The notes beneath the pieces were generated by a model that was given only the letters and a program-made list of their open reading frames with translations, ran no database searches and was not told where the DNA came from. Shown here one piece after another: positions 51,193-60,389 of a stretch of DNA of 64,000 bases. The position numbers and the translations under genes are program-made. Numbering within the stretch: position 1 is the first letter of the stretch; every line of letters begins with the position of its first letter. This DNA is from Cellulosimicrobium sp. Marseille-Q4280 (GTDB taxonomy: Bacteria; Actinomycetota; Actinomycetes; Actinomycetales; Cellulomonadaceae): NCBI RefSeq assembly GCF_943181405.1, contig NZ_CALPBY010000006.1, positions 124,001-188,000 of the forward strand, written 5' to 3'.

Positions 51193-52110
51193 TCAGTGCG
51201 GCGCCGTGGCGTTCCCGTGCCGGTCGCGCTCCGAGACGCGGTGCTGGGCGAGCCGCTCGCGCAACCAGCGCTCGGGCGCGTTCGGGCGCCGCGCGCGCGA
51301 GAAGACCATGTCCACGCTGACGAGCCAGTCCGTGTAGGGGTAGGCCTCGAGCTGGAGCTCGACGAGGTCCCCGCGCGCGAGCTCGCCCAGCACGAGCTGG
51401 CGGGGCACGGTCGACCACCCCAGACCGGCCTTCGTCAGCTCGACCAGAGGTCCGTAGCCGAAGATCTGCCACGTCTGCGCGGCCTGGAGATACTCGGTGG
51501 TCGGCTGGACCGCGACCTGGTCGTTGTACGCGAGCCGGCGGTGCTCCCGGAGGTCGGCGAAGGAGACCTGTCGACGGCTCGCGAGCGGATGGTCGCGCCC
51601 GACGACGTGCAGCAGGATCAGCTTGCCGAGCTGGCGGAACTCGAGCGACCGGTCGTAGTTCTGCGCGGCGAACCCCACGCCGATCGCAGCCGCGCCCGTC
51701 CGGACCTGCGCGTCCACCGCGTCGCCGACCGAGCTGAGCACGACGAGGTTCACGAAGGGGAACGCCGTGCCGAACTCCCGCAGGGGCGGCGCGAGCACCC
51801 GGAGCGGCACGTTGACGCTCAGGGTGAGCGAGCTCGCCTCCTCGAGCGAGAACGCGTCCGCGTGCCGCTCGAAGTCGAGCGCGCGGTCGACCACGGTCCG
51901 CGCCTCGAGGGCCAGTCGGCGGCCCGCGTCGGTGAGGGTGGGGCGGCGGGTGGACCGGTCGAACAGGTCGGTGCCCACGTCGACCTCGAACTGCGCGATC
52001 GCGGCGGACAACGTCGACTGCGACTTGCCGAGACGCCGGGCCGCGGCGGAGAACGACCCGGTCTCCGTCGTGACGACGAACGCCTCGAGACGCTCGAGCG
52101 AGATCCGCAC
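51193..52110 (-). CDS. LysR family transcriptional regulator
   Basis: 305 residues. HTH at about 1-60 (LERLEAFVVTTETGSFSAAARRLGKSQSTLSAAIAQFE) and a substrate-binding domain with two Rossmann-like lobes. GTG 52110 is preceded by AGGAGG. Divergent from the purine permease and deaminase genes, with an LTTR box in the interval, so it probably regulates purine uptake and deamination. Confidence 0.92.
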   Translation of the reverse strand: MRISLERLEAFVVTTETGSFSAAARRLGKSQSTLSAAIAQFEVDVGTDLFDRSTRRPTLTDAGRRLALEARTVVDRALDFERHADAFSLEEASSLTLSVNVPLRVLAPPLREFGTAFPFVNLVVLSSVGDAVDAQVRTGAAAIGVGFAAQNYDRSLEFRQLGKLILLHVVGRDHPLASRRQVSFADLREHRRLAYNDQVAVQPTTEYLQAAQTWQIFGYGPLVELTKAGLGWSTVPRQLVLGELARGDLVELQLEAYPYTDWLVSVDMVFSRARRPNAPERWLRERLAQHRVSERDRHGNATAPH

Positions 52111-52123
52111 GCGGCCACCTCCT

Positions 52124-52138
52124 ATCGGTTCTGTCGAT
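52124..52138. promoter_or_regulatory. LysR box (T-N11-A)
   Basis: ATCGGTTCTGTCGAT is an ATCG/CGAT inverted repeat with T and A exactly 11 nt apart, the LTTR consensus, 14 nt from the LysR start and 116 nt from the permease start. Confidence 0.6.
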
Positions 52139-52254
52139 GGTAAGTGACTTCTTGTATCGCCGATGTGAGCACTACGGTCCCCGCAACGTCCGACACAGGA
52201 CAGAGCTCGCGGTCGTCAGCGTCGACGACCGCCCGAGAGTCACCGGGAGATCCC

Positions 52255-53682
52255 ATGTCCCTGATCCGCTCGACCAGGCGGCGCGACCGTGTCACCGCGC
52301 CGACCACGTCCGTCGACCAGCGGCTGCCGCTCGGCCGCTCGCTCACGCTCGGGCTGCAGCACGTCCTCGTCATGTACGCGGGCGTCGTCGCAGTCCCCCT
52401 GATCCTGTCCGAGGTGCTCGGTCTCTCCGCGTCGCAGACGGTCACCCTCATCAACGCGAACCTGGTCGTCGGCGGGATCGGCACCCTGGTCCAGACGCTC
52501 GGGCTGTGGCGCTTCGGCGCGCGGTTCCCGCTCGTCCAGGGGGCGTCGTTCATCGGTCTCGCCCCGGCGCTCCTCATCGGCCAGGAGTACGGCCTGCCGT
52601 CCGTGTTCGGCGCCGTCATCGCGGCCGGGGCGATCACCGTCGCCGTGGCGCCCGTGTTCTCCCGGCTCCTGCGGTTCTTCCCACCGGTGGTCATCGGCTG
52701 CCTCATCACGATCGTCGGCATCTCGCTCATGCCCGCCGCGGCCGGCTGGCTCGGTGGCGGGCAGGGCAGCGACGACTTCGGGGCGCCCCGCAACCTGCTG
52801 CTCGGCCTGCTCACGGTCGTCGTCACCGTCGCGGTCTACGTGCTGGGCCGGGGCCTGTGGAGCAGCCTGTCGGTGCTGGTCGGCCTCGCCGTCGGCACCG
52901 TCGCCGCCCTGGTGACGAGGACGACCGATCTCAGCGGGGTCGGCGACGCCGCGTGGGTCGGGCTCGCCACGCCCCTCGCCTTCGGCGCTCCGCAGTTCCA
53001 CGTCGTGCCGATCCTCATCATGTCGCTCGCGATGCTCGTGATCCTCGCCGAGACGACGGGCAACATGCTCGCGATCGGGCAGATCGTCGACGTCCGGGTC
53101 GATCGCCGCCGGCTCGGCGACGCCTTCCGCGCGGACGGTCTCTCGACCATGCTCGGGGGCCTGTACAACGGGTTCGCACTCAACGCGTTCAGCCAGAACA
53201 CGGGGCTCATCGCCATGACGAAGGTGCGCAGCCGGTACGTCGTCGCGACCGGCGGAGCGATCATGATCGTCCTCGGCCTGCTGCCCAAGGTGGGCGCGGT
53301 CATCGCGACGATCCCGCCGGCGGTCCTCGGCGGCGGCGCGATCGTCATGTTCGGCATGACGACGGCGGCGGGCATCCAGGAACTCGCGCGGGTGCGCTAC
53401 GCGGGGACCAACAACGCGCTGGTCGTCGCCGTCTCGATCAGCGTCGGGGTGCTGCCGATGGCGTCGCCCGAGCTGTTCGGCCGCATCGAGGGTCCGCTGT
53501 CGATGGTGCTCGAGAGCGGGATCTTCCTCGGCGCGCTGACCGCCGTCCTGCTCAACGCGGTGCTCGGACGCGGTGACGCCTCGACGGCACCCGACGCGCC
53601 CGCACCGGAGGAACCCGACGAGCAGCCGGACACCGCCCGCTCCCCTGCCCCGACCGAGACCGTCACCACCCACACCGCCTGA
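52255..53682 (+). CDS. Xanthine/uric acid permease (NCS2 family)
   Basis: 475 residues, about 14 membrane helices. NCS2 marks: LGLQHVLVMYAGVVAVPL (the QH motif), FPLVQGASFIGLAPALLIGQEYG, and FSQNTGLIAMTKV, the signature that binds purine base in the nucleobase-ascorbate transporter branch. The Asn/Thr pattern of this signature favours xanthine or uric acid over uracil. GGGAG precedes ATG 52255. First gene of the LysR-controlled purine operon. Confidence 0.9.
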   Translation: MSLIRSTRRRDRVTAPTTSVDQRLPLGRSLTLGLQHVLVMYAGVVAVPLILSEVLGLSASQTVTLINANLVVGGIGTLVQTLGLWRFGARFPLVQGASFIGLAPALLIGQEYGLPSVFGAVIAAGAITVAVAPVFSRLLRFFPPVVIGCLITIVGISLMPAAAGWLGGGQGSDDFGAPRNLLLGLLTVVVTVAVYVLGRGLWSSLSVLVGLAVGTVAALVTRTTDLSGVGDAAWVGLATPLAFGAPQFHVVPILIMSLAMLVILAETTGNMLAIGQIVDVRVDRRRLGDAFRADGLSTMLGGLYNGFALNAFSQNTGLIAMTKVRSRYVVATGGAIMIVLGLLPKVGAVIATIPPAVLGGGAIVMFGMTTAAGIQELARVRYAGTNNALVVAVSISVGVLPMASPELFGRIEGPLSMVLESGIFLGALTAVLLNAVLGRGDASTAPDAPAPEEPDEQPDTARSPAPTETVTTHTA

Positions 53683-53711
53683 GCACCCGCTCCGGAGAAC
53701 GGAAGGACACC

Positions 53712-54218
53712 ATGACCGACACCATCGCCGCCGCCGAGCAGTGCACCGCCCAGGACCTCGAGCTCCTGCGCCGCGCCATCGCGATCGCGCAGGAGGCCAA
53801 GGACCGCGGGCGCCACCCCTTCGGCGCGCTCGTCGCGGCGGCCGACGGCACGATCCTGGCGGAGGCGGGGAACAACTCGATGCCGCCCGAGGGCGACCCG
53901 ACGCAGCACGCCGAGCTCTCCGCGGTCGCCGCGGCCGCCCGGTCCGTCCCGCTCGAGGAGCTCCGGGACGCCACGCTCTTCACGAGCGCGGAGCCGTGCG
54001 CCATGTGCGCCGGTGCCGTGTACTGGACAGGTGTCGGGCGGGTCGTCTACGCGCTCTCCGAGGAGCGGCTGCTGCGCCTGACCGGCGACAACCCGGAGAA
54101 CCCGACGTTCGCGCTCCCCTGCCGCGAGGTCTTCGCGCGCGGCCAGCGGCACGTCGACGTCGTCGGGCCGCTCGTCGAGGACGAGGCCGCGCTCGCCCAC
54201 GAGGGCTTCTGGCGCTGA
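53712..54218 (+). CDS. Nucleoside/guanine deaminase, cytidine-deaminase-like
   Basis: 168 residues. Zinc site in TQHAELSAV and TSAEPCAMCAGAVYW, the arrangement of guanine and tRNA/adenosine deaminases. With the permease just upstream (29-nt gap) the substrate is most likely guanine. A GAACGGAAGG ribosome site precedes ATG 53712. Confidence 0.9.
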   Translation: MTDTIAAAEQCTAQDLELLRRAIAIAQEAKDRGRHPFGALVAAADGTILAEAGNNSMPPEGDPTQHAELSAVAAAARSVPLEELRDATLFTSAEPCAMCAGAVYWTGVGRVVYALSEERLLRLTGDNPENPTFALPCREVFARGQRHVDVVGPLVEDEAALAHEGFWR

Positions 54219-54254
54219 CGACACCACGCGCCGTCGAGCACGACGTCGCGCGTC

Positions 54255-54313
54255 GCCGAGCACGACCTGGGGGTCGCGGTCTGCCGGACAGCGACCCCCA
54301 GGTCGTGCTCGGC
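54255..54313. terminator. Perfect 23-bp hairpin at a convergent junction (palindrome family member)
   Basis: Arms 54255-54277 and 54291-54313 are exact reverse complements around a 13-nt loop, between the deaminase and the minus-strand permease. The arm contains GAGCACGACCTGGGGGTCG, related to the element at 6717-6763. Confidence 0.85.
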
Positions 54314-54355
54314 ACCCGGACGGGTGAGGCACCCCGAGCACGACCGGCGGCGTGG

Positions 54356-55576
54356 TCACGCGAGCGCGACGGCGGCGACCCCCGCCGCGACGGCGAGCGG
54401 CGCGAGCACGAGACCCTGCCGGACGACCTGCCACGTCGGTGGCGGGCCGTGCTCGAACGCGTGGCGCCGGTACTGCTGCCACCACAGGACGGTCGCGAGC
54501 GAGGCCCACGGCGTGACGAGCGGCCCGGCGTCGACCGCGACGAGCAGCGTCGCGAGACGGTCGACGTCCTCGCCCGCCGTCGGCGCGAGGGCGAGGAACG
54601 CGGGGAGGTTGTTCACCGCGTTGGCGGCGAGGACTCCCGTCGCGGCGAGCCGCGCCAGGTCTCCCCCGTCCGTGCCGTCCCCGGCGACCGCGGCGAGGAG
54701 GTCGCCGAGCCCGTGCGCGTGCCACGTCTCGACGGCGACGAACAGGCCCGCGACCACGACGGCGGACCGCCACGGGACCATCTCGCGCACGGGGACGAGG
54801 AGGGGGACCCGGCGCCACCACGTCGCGAGCCCGAGCACCGCCACGCCCGCGAGGGCGGCGAGCGCGACCGGCAGCTCGGCCGCGAAGGCGACCGCGAGCA
54901 GGGCCACCACGACGCCGGTGACCACGAGGAGCACGCGGTCGGGCGGGGTGGGACCCGCTGCGGTGAGGACGAACCGGCCCGAGACCGACCGCCCGTGCAG
55001 GCACAGCAGCACGACGACCGTCACGACGAGCACCGCGAGCGCCGGCCGCCACATCACGCCGACGTACCCGGCCCCGAACCGGTGCGCCGCCAGGAGGTTC
55101 GTGAGGTTCGAGACGGGGAGCAGCAGCGAGGCCGTGTTGGCGAGCGCGAGCACGGTGAGCGCGAGCGGCAGGGGCCGCGTCCCGGTGCGGCGCGCGAGGG
55201 CGAGCACGACGGGCGTGACGAGCACCGCCGTCGTGTCCAGGGAGAGCACCACGGTGCTCACGGTCGCGAGGAGCACGACGAGCGCCCACAGCACGAGGCG
55301 ACGACCCCGCGCTGCGCGAGCAGCGCGCCCGGCGACCGCGTCGAACAGCCCTGCCCCCGCGCAGAGCTCCGCGACGACGGTGATCGCGAGGAGGAACACG
55401 AGCACCGGACCGGTGCGCACGACGAGGTCCCGCGCGTCGTCGGCGGGAAGAAGGCCCGTCGCGGGCAGCGCGACGACGAGGCCCGCCGCGACCGCCCACA
55501 GCGGGAGGCGGCGTCGGCGGCGGGAGCCCGCGGCCGCGACGTCCCGGCCCGCGGCGTCCGGACCAGGAGACGTCAC
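54356..55576 (-). CDS. ArsB/NhaD-type membrane permease
   Basis: 406 residues, about eleven membrane helices. VVLSLDTTAVLVTPVVLALARRTG and ANTASLLLPVSNLTNLLAA are the two Asn/Ser-rich half-helix motifs of the SLC13/ArsB/NhaD ion-transporter superfamily; AANAVNNLPAFLALAP is the second copy. Likely arsenite, citrate or sodium transport; no ars genes are adjacent, so the substrate is open. GTG 55576 starts the frame. Confidence 0.8.
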   Translation of the reverse strand: MTSPGPDAAGRDVAAAGSRRRRRLPLWAVAAGLVVALPATGLLPADDARDLVVRTGPVLVFLLAITVVAELCAGAGLFDAVAGRAARAARGRRLVLWALVVLLATVSTVVLSLDTTAVLVTPVVLALARRTGTRPLPLALTVLALANTASLLLPVSNLTNLLAAHRFGAGYVGVMWRPALAVLVVTVVVLLCLHGRSVSGRFVLTAAGPTPPDRVLLVVTGVVVALLAVAFAAELPVALAALAGVAVLGLATWWRRVPLLVPVREMVPWRSAVVVAGLFVAVETWHAHGLGDLLAAVAGDGTDGGDLARLAATGVLAANAVNNLPAFLALAPTAGEDVDRLATLLVAVDAGPLVTPWASLATVLWWQQYRRHAFEHGPPPTWQVVRQGLVLAPLAVAAGVAAVALA

Positions 55577-55675
55577 CGCGGCAGGCTACGGCACGGCCTC
55601 GCGGGTCGCTCCCGGGCGTGCCGTCGCGGCGGAGGAGCGCTTCGGGGTGTGAGCACCGGAGGGCGGTGCTTCACT

Positions 55676-55709
55676 GACGGCGTCGGTGCAGAGACTCGCC
55701 GACGCCGTC
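55676..55709. promoter_or_regulatory. Hairpin in the divergent interval before the ABC operon
   Basis: Perfect 11-bp stem (55676-55686 with 55699-55709), 12-nt loop, 65 nt before the binding-protein start. A second, bulged hairpin lies just before it (about 55650-55675). Either an operator or a leader structure. Confidence 0.4.
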
Positions 55710-55773
55710 GAGCAGCACGGTGGCGTCGTCGACCCCTGCGTCCGCCCCCGTGGATCCCACGAGGAGGCCGGAG

Positions 55774-57159
55774 ATGCGACGAGGACGCGGCACCGCAGCC
55801 GCACGGACAGGCATGCTGGCGGTCGGGGCTCTCGCCCTCGCCGCGTGCGCGCAGGGAACGGGCGACACCGAGACGGACGCCGACTTCTCGGTCGACGAGA
55901 CGCCCGGAGAGATCTCGGTCATGGGCTTCGGCACGGGCGACGAGATCGGCGAGGTCCGGTACGAGCGCGCGGTCGAGGAGCTCGGCGCGGACGTGAACCT
56001 CTCCGAGGGGGAGCTGGACATCCAGGCGTTCCTCTCGGCGGTCGCGTCCGGCAACCCGCCCGACCTCGTCTACGCGAACCGCGACCAGATCGGCACGTTC
56101 GCCTCGCGCGACGCGATCCTGTCCCTCGACGAGTGCGTCGAGGCCGAGGACGTCGACATGGACGCGTTCGTCGACACCGCCGTCGAGCAGGTCACGTTCG
56201 ACGGCAGCGTCTACGGGATCCCGGAGTTCAACCAGGTGCAGGTGACCATGGCCAACGCCGAGCTCCTCGACGCGGCGGGGCTCTCGGTCGAGGACGTCAA
56301 CGGCTCCGACCGTGAGGCGGTCACCGCGGCCAACGAGGCGCTGATGTCCGCGGACGGCGGCACGCTGAGCGTCATCGGGTACGACTCCAAGCTGCCCGAG
56401 TTCCTCCCGCTGTGGGCCAAGTCGGTCGGCGCCGACCTGCTCTCCGAGGACGGTCGGACCGCGCAGCTCGACAGCCCGGAGGTCGTCGAGTCGCTCGAGT
56501 GGGCCGTGGCGATCTACGACGCCCAGGGCGGGTTCCCCGCGGTGAAGACGTACCGCGACTCGGCGGACTTCTTCGGCGCCGGCAACCAGTTCGCGACGGA
56601 CGTGCTCGGCGCGATGCCCATGGAGCAGTGGTACATCAACGTGCTCAACGAGTCGTCGCCGGACGCCCCCATGGCGTTCGACGCGGTCCGCACCACCGAC
56701 GGCGACCCGATCGCCTTCGCGTCGGGCTCGGCCTGGGCCGTGCCGCGCGGAAGCGAGAACGCCGGTGCCGCGTGCCGGTTCGCCCGGCTCATGACCGAGA
56801 CCGACGCGTGGGTCGCGGCGGCGCAGGCGCGCGCGGACGCGCGCGAGCAGGACGGCCTCGTCTTCACCGGCGTCCTCACGGGCAACGAGGAGGCGGACGA
56901 GCAGATCCGCTCCGAGCTCGTGCCCGACGACGCCCCGCAGCCGTGGCAGGACGCGATCGACGCGATGTACGAGGCGAACGACGCGACGTTCGCGCTCCCC
57001 GCGAACCCTGCCGACAACGAGTTCGAGACGGCGTGGCAGGACGCGGTGAACCGCGTGCTCAACGGGCAGCAGGAGCCGGCGGAGGCCATGGCACAGGCGC
57101 AGGAGGAGGCTCAGAGCGCCCTCGACGACGCGTGGGCGCAGTGGGACGAGGAGGAGTGA
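55774..57159 (+). CDS. Sugar ABC transporter substrate-binding lipoprotein
   Basis: 461 residues. The signal ends in the lipobox LALAAC, so it is a lipoprotein of the outer leaflet. Two-lobe family 1 sugar-binding fold with AFLSAVASGNPPDLVYANRDQIG and the C-terminal cap QPWQDAIDAMYEAND. Long acidic, Ala-rich C-terminal helix. GAGGAGG sits 6 nt before ATG 55774; the longer frame has no signal peptide at its start. First gene of a binding protein-permease-permease-dehydrogenase operon. Confidence 0.9.
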   Translation: MRRGRGTAAARTGMLAVGALALAACAQGTGDTETDADFSVDETPGEISVMGFGTGDEIGEVRYERAVEELGADVNLSEGELDIQAFLSAVASGNPPDLVYANRDQIGTFASRDAILSLDECVEAEDVDMDAFVDTAVEQVTFDGSVYGIPEFNQVQVTMANAELLDAAGLSVEDVNGSDREAVTAANEALMSADGGTLSVIGYDSKLPEFLPLWAKSVGADLLSEDGRTAQLDSPEVVESLEWAVAIYDAQGGFPAVKTYRDSADFFGAGNQFATDVLGAMPMEQWYINVLNESSPDAPMAFDAVRTTDGDPIAFASGSAWAVPRGSENAGAACRFARLMTETDAWVAAAQARADAREQDGLVFTGVLTGNEEADEQIRSELVPDDAPQPWQDAIDAMYEANDATFALPANPADNEFETAWQDAVNRVLNGQQEPAEAMAQAQEEAQSALDDAWAQWDEEE

Positions 57160-57160
57160 G

Positions 57161-58135
57161 GTGACCGCGGTCGACGTCGCGGCACCGGGCGCCGCGTCGC
57201 GGGGTCACGACGGCACGCGCCGCCGACGGCGCCTCAGCCCGGGCGCGCGCCGCGAGCGCAACGCCGCGCTGCGGTTCATCAGCCCGTGGATCGTCGGCTT
57301 CCTCGTCTTCACCGCGTGGCCGATCCTCTACAGCGCCTACCTGTCGTTCACCGACTACGACGTCATCAACGACCCGACGTTCGTCGGTCTGGAGAACTAC
57401 CGGGAGATGTTCCAGGACCCGAAGGTCTCGCTCTCCCTGTGGAACACGCTCGTGTACACGGTGCTCCAGGTGCCGCTGTACACGGTCGTCGGGCTGGGGC
57501 TCGCCCTGCTGCTCAACCAGGCGGGCCGGTCGGCCGGGTTCTTCCGCACGGCGTTCTTCATCCCGAAGATGACGCCGCCGGTCGCCGTGGGCGTCCTGCT
57601 CCTGCTGCTCTTCAACGGGCAGTACGGCGTCGTCAACGAGGTGCTGTCCTGGTTCGGCATCCAGGGCCCGTCGTGGACCACCGACCAGGACTGGATCAAG
57701 CCCGGGCTCGTCCTCATCAGCCTGTGGACCGTGGGCGCGGCCGTGATCATCCTCCTCGCGGCGCTGCGCAACGTGCCGAACGACCTGTACGACGCCGCGC
57801 GGGTCGACGGCGCCGGCTTCTGGCGCCGTACGCGCACCGTGACGATCCCGATGATCAGCGGGGCGATCTTCTTCGTCGTCGTCGTCAACACCATCGCGGC
57901 CTTCCAGATGTTCACCGAGGCGTACTCGGCCTACTTCGGCGCGGGCAACTCGACGTACAGCAACGACGCCGCGCTGTTCTACGTCATCTACCTGTTCCAG
58001 GAGGGCTTCCAGGAGCTCCACATGGGGTACGCGTCGGCGCTGGCGTGGCTCCTGTTCGTCGTCATCATGCTCGTGACGGTCGTCCAGCTCCTCGTGTCGA
58101 GACGCCTCGTCTACTACGAGGGGGAGCAGCGATGA
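57161..58135 (+). CDS. Sugar ABC transporter permease, MalF/UgpA type
   Basis: 324 residues, six membrane helices, with the cytoplasmic EAA loop NVPNDLYDAARVDGAGFWRRTRTVTIPMI that docks to the ATPase. GTG 57161 follows the binding-protein stop by 1 nt; its own stop overlaps the next start by 3 nt. Confidence 0.92.
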   Translation: MTAVDVAAPGAASRGHDGTRRRRRLSPGARRERNAALRFISPWIVGFLVFTAWPILYSAYLSFTDYDVINDPTFVGLENYREMFQDPKVSLSLWNTLVYTVLQVPLYTVVGLGLALLLNQAGRSAGFFRTAFFIPKMTPPVAVGVLLLLLFNGQYGVVNEVLSWFGIQGPSWTTDQDWIKPGLVLISLWTVGAAVIILLAALRNVPNDLYDAARVDGAGFWRRTRTVTIPMISGAIFFVVVVNTIAAFQMFTEAYSAYFGAGNSTYSNDAALFYVIYLFQEGFQELHMGYASALAWLLFVVIMLVTVVQLLVSRRLVYYEGEQR

Positions 58136-59091
58136 CCACCGCCCCGTCCTTCCCGCGCCCCGCGGTCCCCGCACCCGGCGCGGCGCCGGACCCCGCGACG
58201 GGTGACGCGAGCGCCGTCGTCCCTCCCCCGCCCCCGGGCGCCACCGCGCGGAGCCGCAGCCCCCGGCGCCGCGTGCTGCGCGTCGTCGTGCTCGTCGCGC
58301 TCCTCCTGGCGACGGTCGCGTTCGTCTACCCGCTGGTGTGGCTGCTCTCCGCGTCGTTCAAGCCGCGGGCCGACGTGTTCGACAACCGCCTGATCCCGAG
58401 CACGTTCACGCTCGACAACTACGTCACCGTCTGGCAGGAGGCGCCGCTCGCGCTGTGGCTGGGCAACACGGTCGTGGTCACGGTCCTGGCGGCCGGGCTC
58501 GTGACGCTGTCGAGCGCGCTCGTCGCGTGGGGGTTCGCGTTCTTCCGCTTCCGCGGTCGGGGGCCGCTCTTCGGCCTCGTGCTCGCGACGATGATGCTCC
58601 CCGGCGCGGTGACGATGATCCCCACGTTCCTCATCTGGAACCAGCTCGGGTTCGTCGGGACGAACGTGCCGCTGTGGGCGGGCAACCTCTTCGGCAGCGC
58701 GTTCTACATCTTCCTGCTGCGCCAGTTCTTCCTCGGCCTGCCACGCGAGCCGTTCGAGGCGGCGAAGCTCGACGGCGCGAACAACTGGCAGCAGTTCTGG
58801 CGCCTCGCGGTGCCGCTGTGCCGGCCCGCGCTCATCCTCACGTTCCTCTTCGAGGCGCAGGCGTCGTGGACCGACCTCATGCGCCCGCTCATCTACCTGC
58901 AGGACTCGTCCACGTTCACGATCCCCCGTGGGCTCAAGGCCCTCATCGACCAGTTCGGCCCGGGCGGCGAGTCGCAGTGGGAGATCGTCGTGACGGCGTC
59001 GGTCATCACGACGATCCCCATGATCCTGCTGTTCTTCCTGGGCCAGCGGCACTTCGTCGAGGGGGTGGCGACGACCGGCAGCAAGGGCTGA
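58132..59091 (+). CDS. Sugar ABC transporter permease, MalG/UgpE type
   Basis: 319 residues, six membrane helices after a Pro-rich N-terminal tail of about 45 residues. EAA loop LPREPFEAAKLDGANNWQQFWRLAVPL; FWRLAVPLCRPAL completes the motif. No ATPase gene is present in the operon; actinobacterial sugar importers of this type often share a distant MsiK-type ATPase. Confidence 0.92.
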   Translation: MTTAPSFPRPAVPAPGAAPDPATGDASAVVPPPPPGATARSRSPRRRVLRVVVLVALLLATVAFVYPLVWLLSASFKPRADVFDNRLIPSTFTLDNYVTVWQEAPLALWLGNTVVVTVLAAGLVTLSSALVAWGFAFFRFRGRGPLFGLVLATMMLPGAVTMIPTFLIWNQLGFVGTNVPLWAGNLFGSAFYIFLLRQFFLGLPREPFEAAKLDGANNWQQFWRLAVPLCRPALILTFLFEAQASWTDLMRPLIYLQDSSTFTIPRGLKALIDQFGPGGESQWEIVVTASVITTIPMILLFFLGQRHFVEGVATTGSKG

Positions 59092-59131
59092 CCCCCCTCC
59101 GCACCACGCACCACCACCCGAAGGAGACACC

Positions 59132-60337
59132 GTGCGAGCACTGACCTGGCAAGGACGCGAGAGCGTGAGCGTCGAGGACGTCCCCGACCCCCGGATCGAG
59201 GAACCGACCGACGCCGTCGTGCGCGTGACGTCGACGGCGATCTGCGGCTCCGACCTGCACCTGTACCGCGTGCTCGGGATGTTCCTCGACAGCGGGGACG
59301 TGCTCGGGCACGAGGCCATGGGCGTCGTCGAGGAGGTCGGCTCCGCGGCGGGCGACCTCACGGTCGGCGACCGTGTCGTCGTGCCGTTCAACATCGCGTG
59401 CGGGCACTGCTGGATGTGCACCCGCGGTCTGCAGACCCAGTGCGAGACGACGCAGGTCCACTCGCAGGACAAGGGCGCCGCCCTGTTCGGATACACGAAG
59501 CTCTACGGCCAGGTCCCGGGCGGCCAGGCGCAGTACCTGCGCGTGCCGCAGGCGCACTACGGGCCGGTCGCCGTGCCCGACGACGGCACCCCCGACGAGC
59601 GGTACCTCTATCTCTCGGACGTGCTGCCCACCGCGTGGCAGGCGGTCGAGTACGCCGACGTCCCCGAGGGCGGGAGCGTCGTCGTGCTCGGCCTCGGGCC
59701 CATCGGGCAGATGGCCGCTCGCGTCGCGCTGCACCGCGGCGCGGGTCTCGTCGTGGGCGTCGACCTGGTGCCCGAGCGCCGCACGATGGCGCACCGGCAC
59801 GGCGTGCGGACGGTCGACCCGACGACGGTCGACGACCTCGCGTCCGCCCTGCGCGACCTCACGGGCGGCCGGGGACCCGACTCGGTGATCGACGCCGTCG
59901 GGATGGAGGCGCACGGCTCGCCCGTCGCGGAGGCGACGCAGAAGGTCGTCGGCATGCTGCCCGACGCCGTCGCCGCTCCGCTCACCGAGCGCGCCGGGGC
60001 CGACCGGCTCGCCGCGCTCTACACGGCGTTCGACGTCGTGCGGCGCGGCGGGACGGTGTCGATCTCCGGTGTCTACGGCGGCGCGAAGGACCCGATGCCG
60101 ATGATGCAGCTCTTCGACAAGCAGGTGACGCTGCGCATGGGACAGGCCAACGTGCGGCGCTGGACCGACGACATCCTGCCCCTCGTGCAGGACGACGCCG
60201 ACCCGCTGGGCGCGCTCGACCTGCGCACCCACCGCGTCCCGCTCGAGCAGGCGCCCGAGGCCTACCGGACGTTCCAGCGCAAGGAGGACGGGTGCATCAA
60301 GGTCGTGCTCGACCCGTGGGCGGAGACCACCGGGTGA
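59132..60337 (+). CDS. Zinc-dependent alcohol/polyol dehydrogenase (formaldehyde dehydrogenase-like)
   Basis: 401 residues of the MDR superfamily. Catalytic zinc ligands in AICGSDLHLY and GHEAMGVVEEVG; structural zinc Cys in IACGHCWMCTRGLQTQC; Rossmann VVVLGLGPIGQMAARVAL and the Asp of GVDLVPERR (NAD preference). The long insert and end resemble glutathione-independent formaldehyde and sorbitol-type dehydrogenases. GGAG precedes GTG 59132, 40 nt after the permease gene, so it probably oxidises the imported sugar or polyol. Confidence 0.9.
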   Translation: MRALTWQGRESVSVEDVPDPRIEEPTDAVVRVTSTAICGSDLHLYRVLGMFLDSGDVLGHEAMGVVEEVGSAAGDLTVGDRVVVPFNIACGHCWMCTRGLQTQCETTQVHSQDKGAALFGYTKLYGQVPGGQAQYLRVPQAHYGPVAVPDDGTPDERYLYLSDVLPTAWQAVEYADVPEGGSVVVLGLGPIGQMAARVALHRGAGLVVGVDLVPERRTMAHRHGVRTVDPTTVDDLASALRDLTGGRGPDSVIDAVGMEAHGSPVAEATQKVVGMLPDAVAAPLTERAGADRLAALYTAFDVVRRGGTVSISGVYGGAKDPMPMMQLFDKQVTLRMGQANVRRWTDDILPLVQDDADPLGALDLRTHRVPLEQAPEAYRTFQRKEDGCIKVVLDPWAETTG

Positions 60338-60389
60338 GCCCGGGCGGTCGGGCGGGCGAGGGCCACCGGTCGAGCGAGGGCGACCGCTG

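Noticed and set aside
54356-55576. Arsenic resistance operon
   Set aside because: The permease resembles ArsB/NhaD proteins, but no arsR, arsC or metallochaperone genes are nearby.
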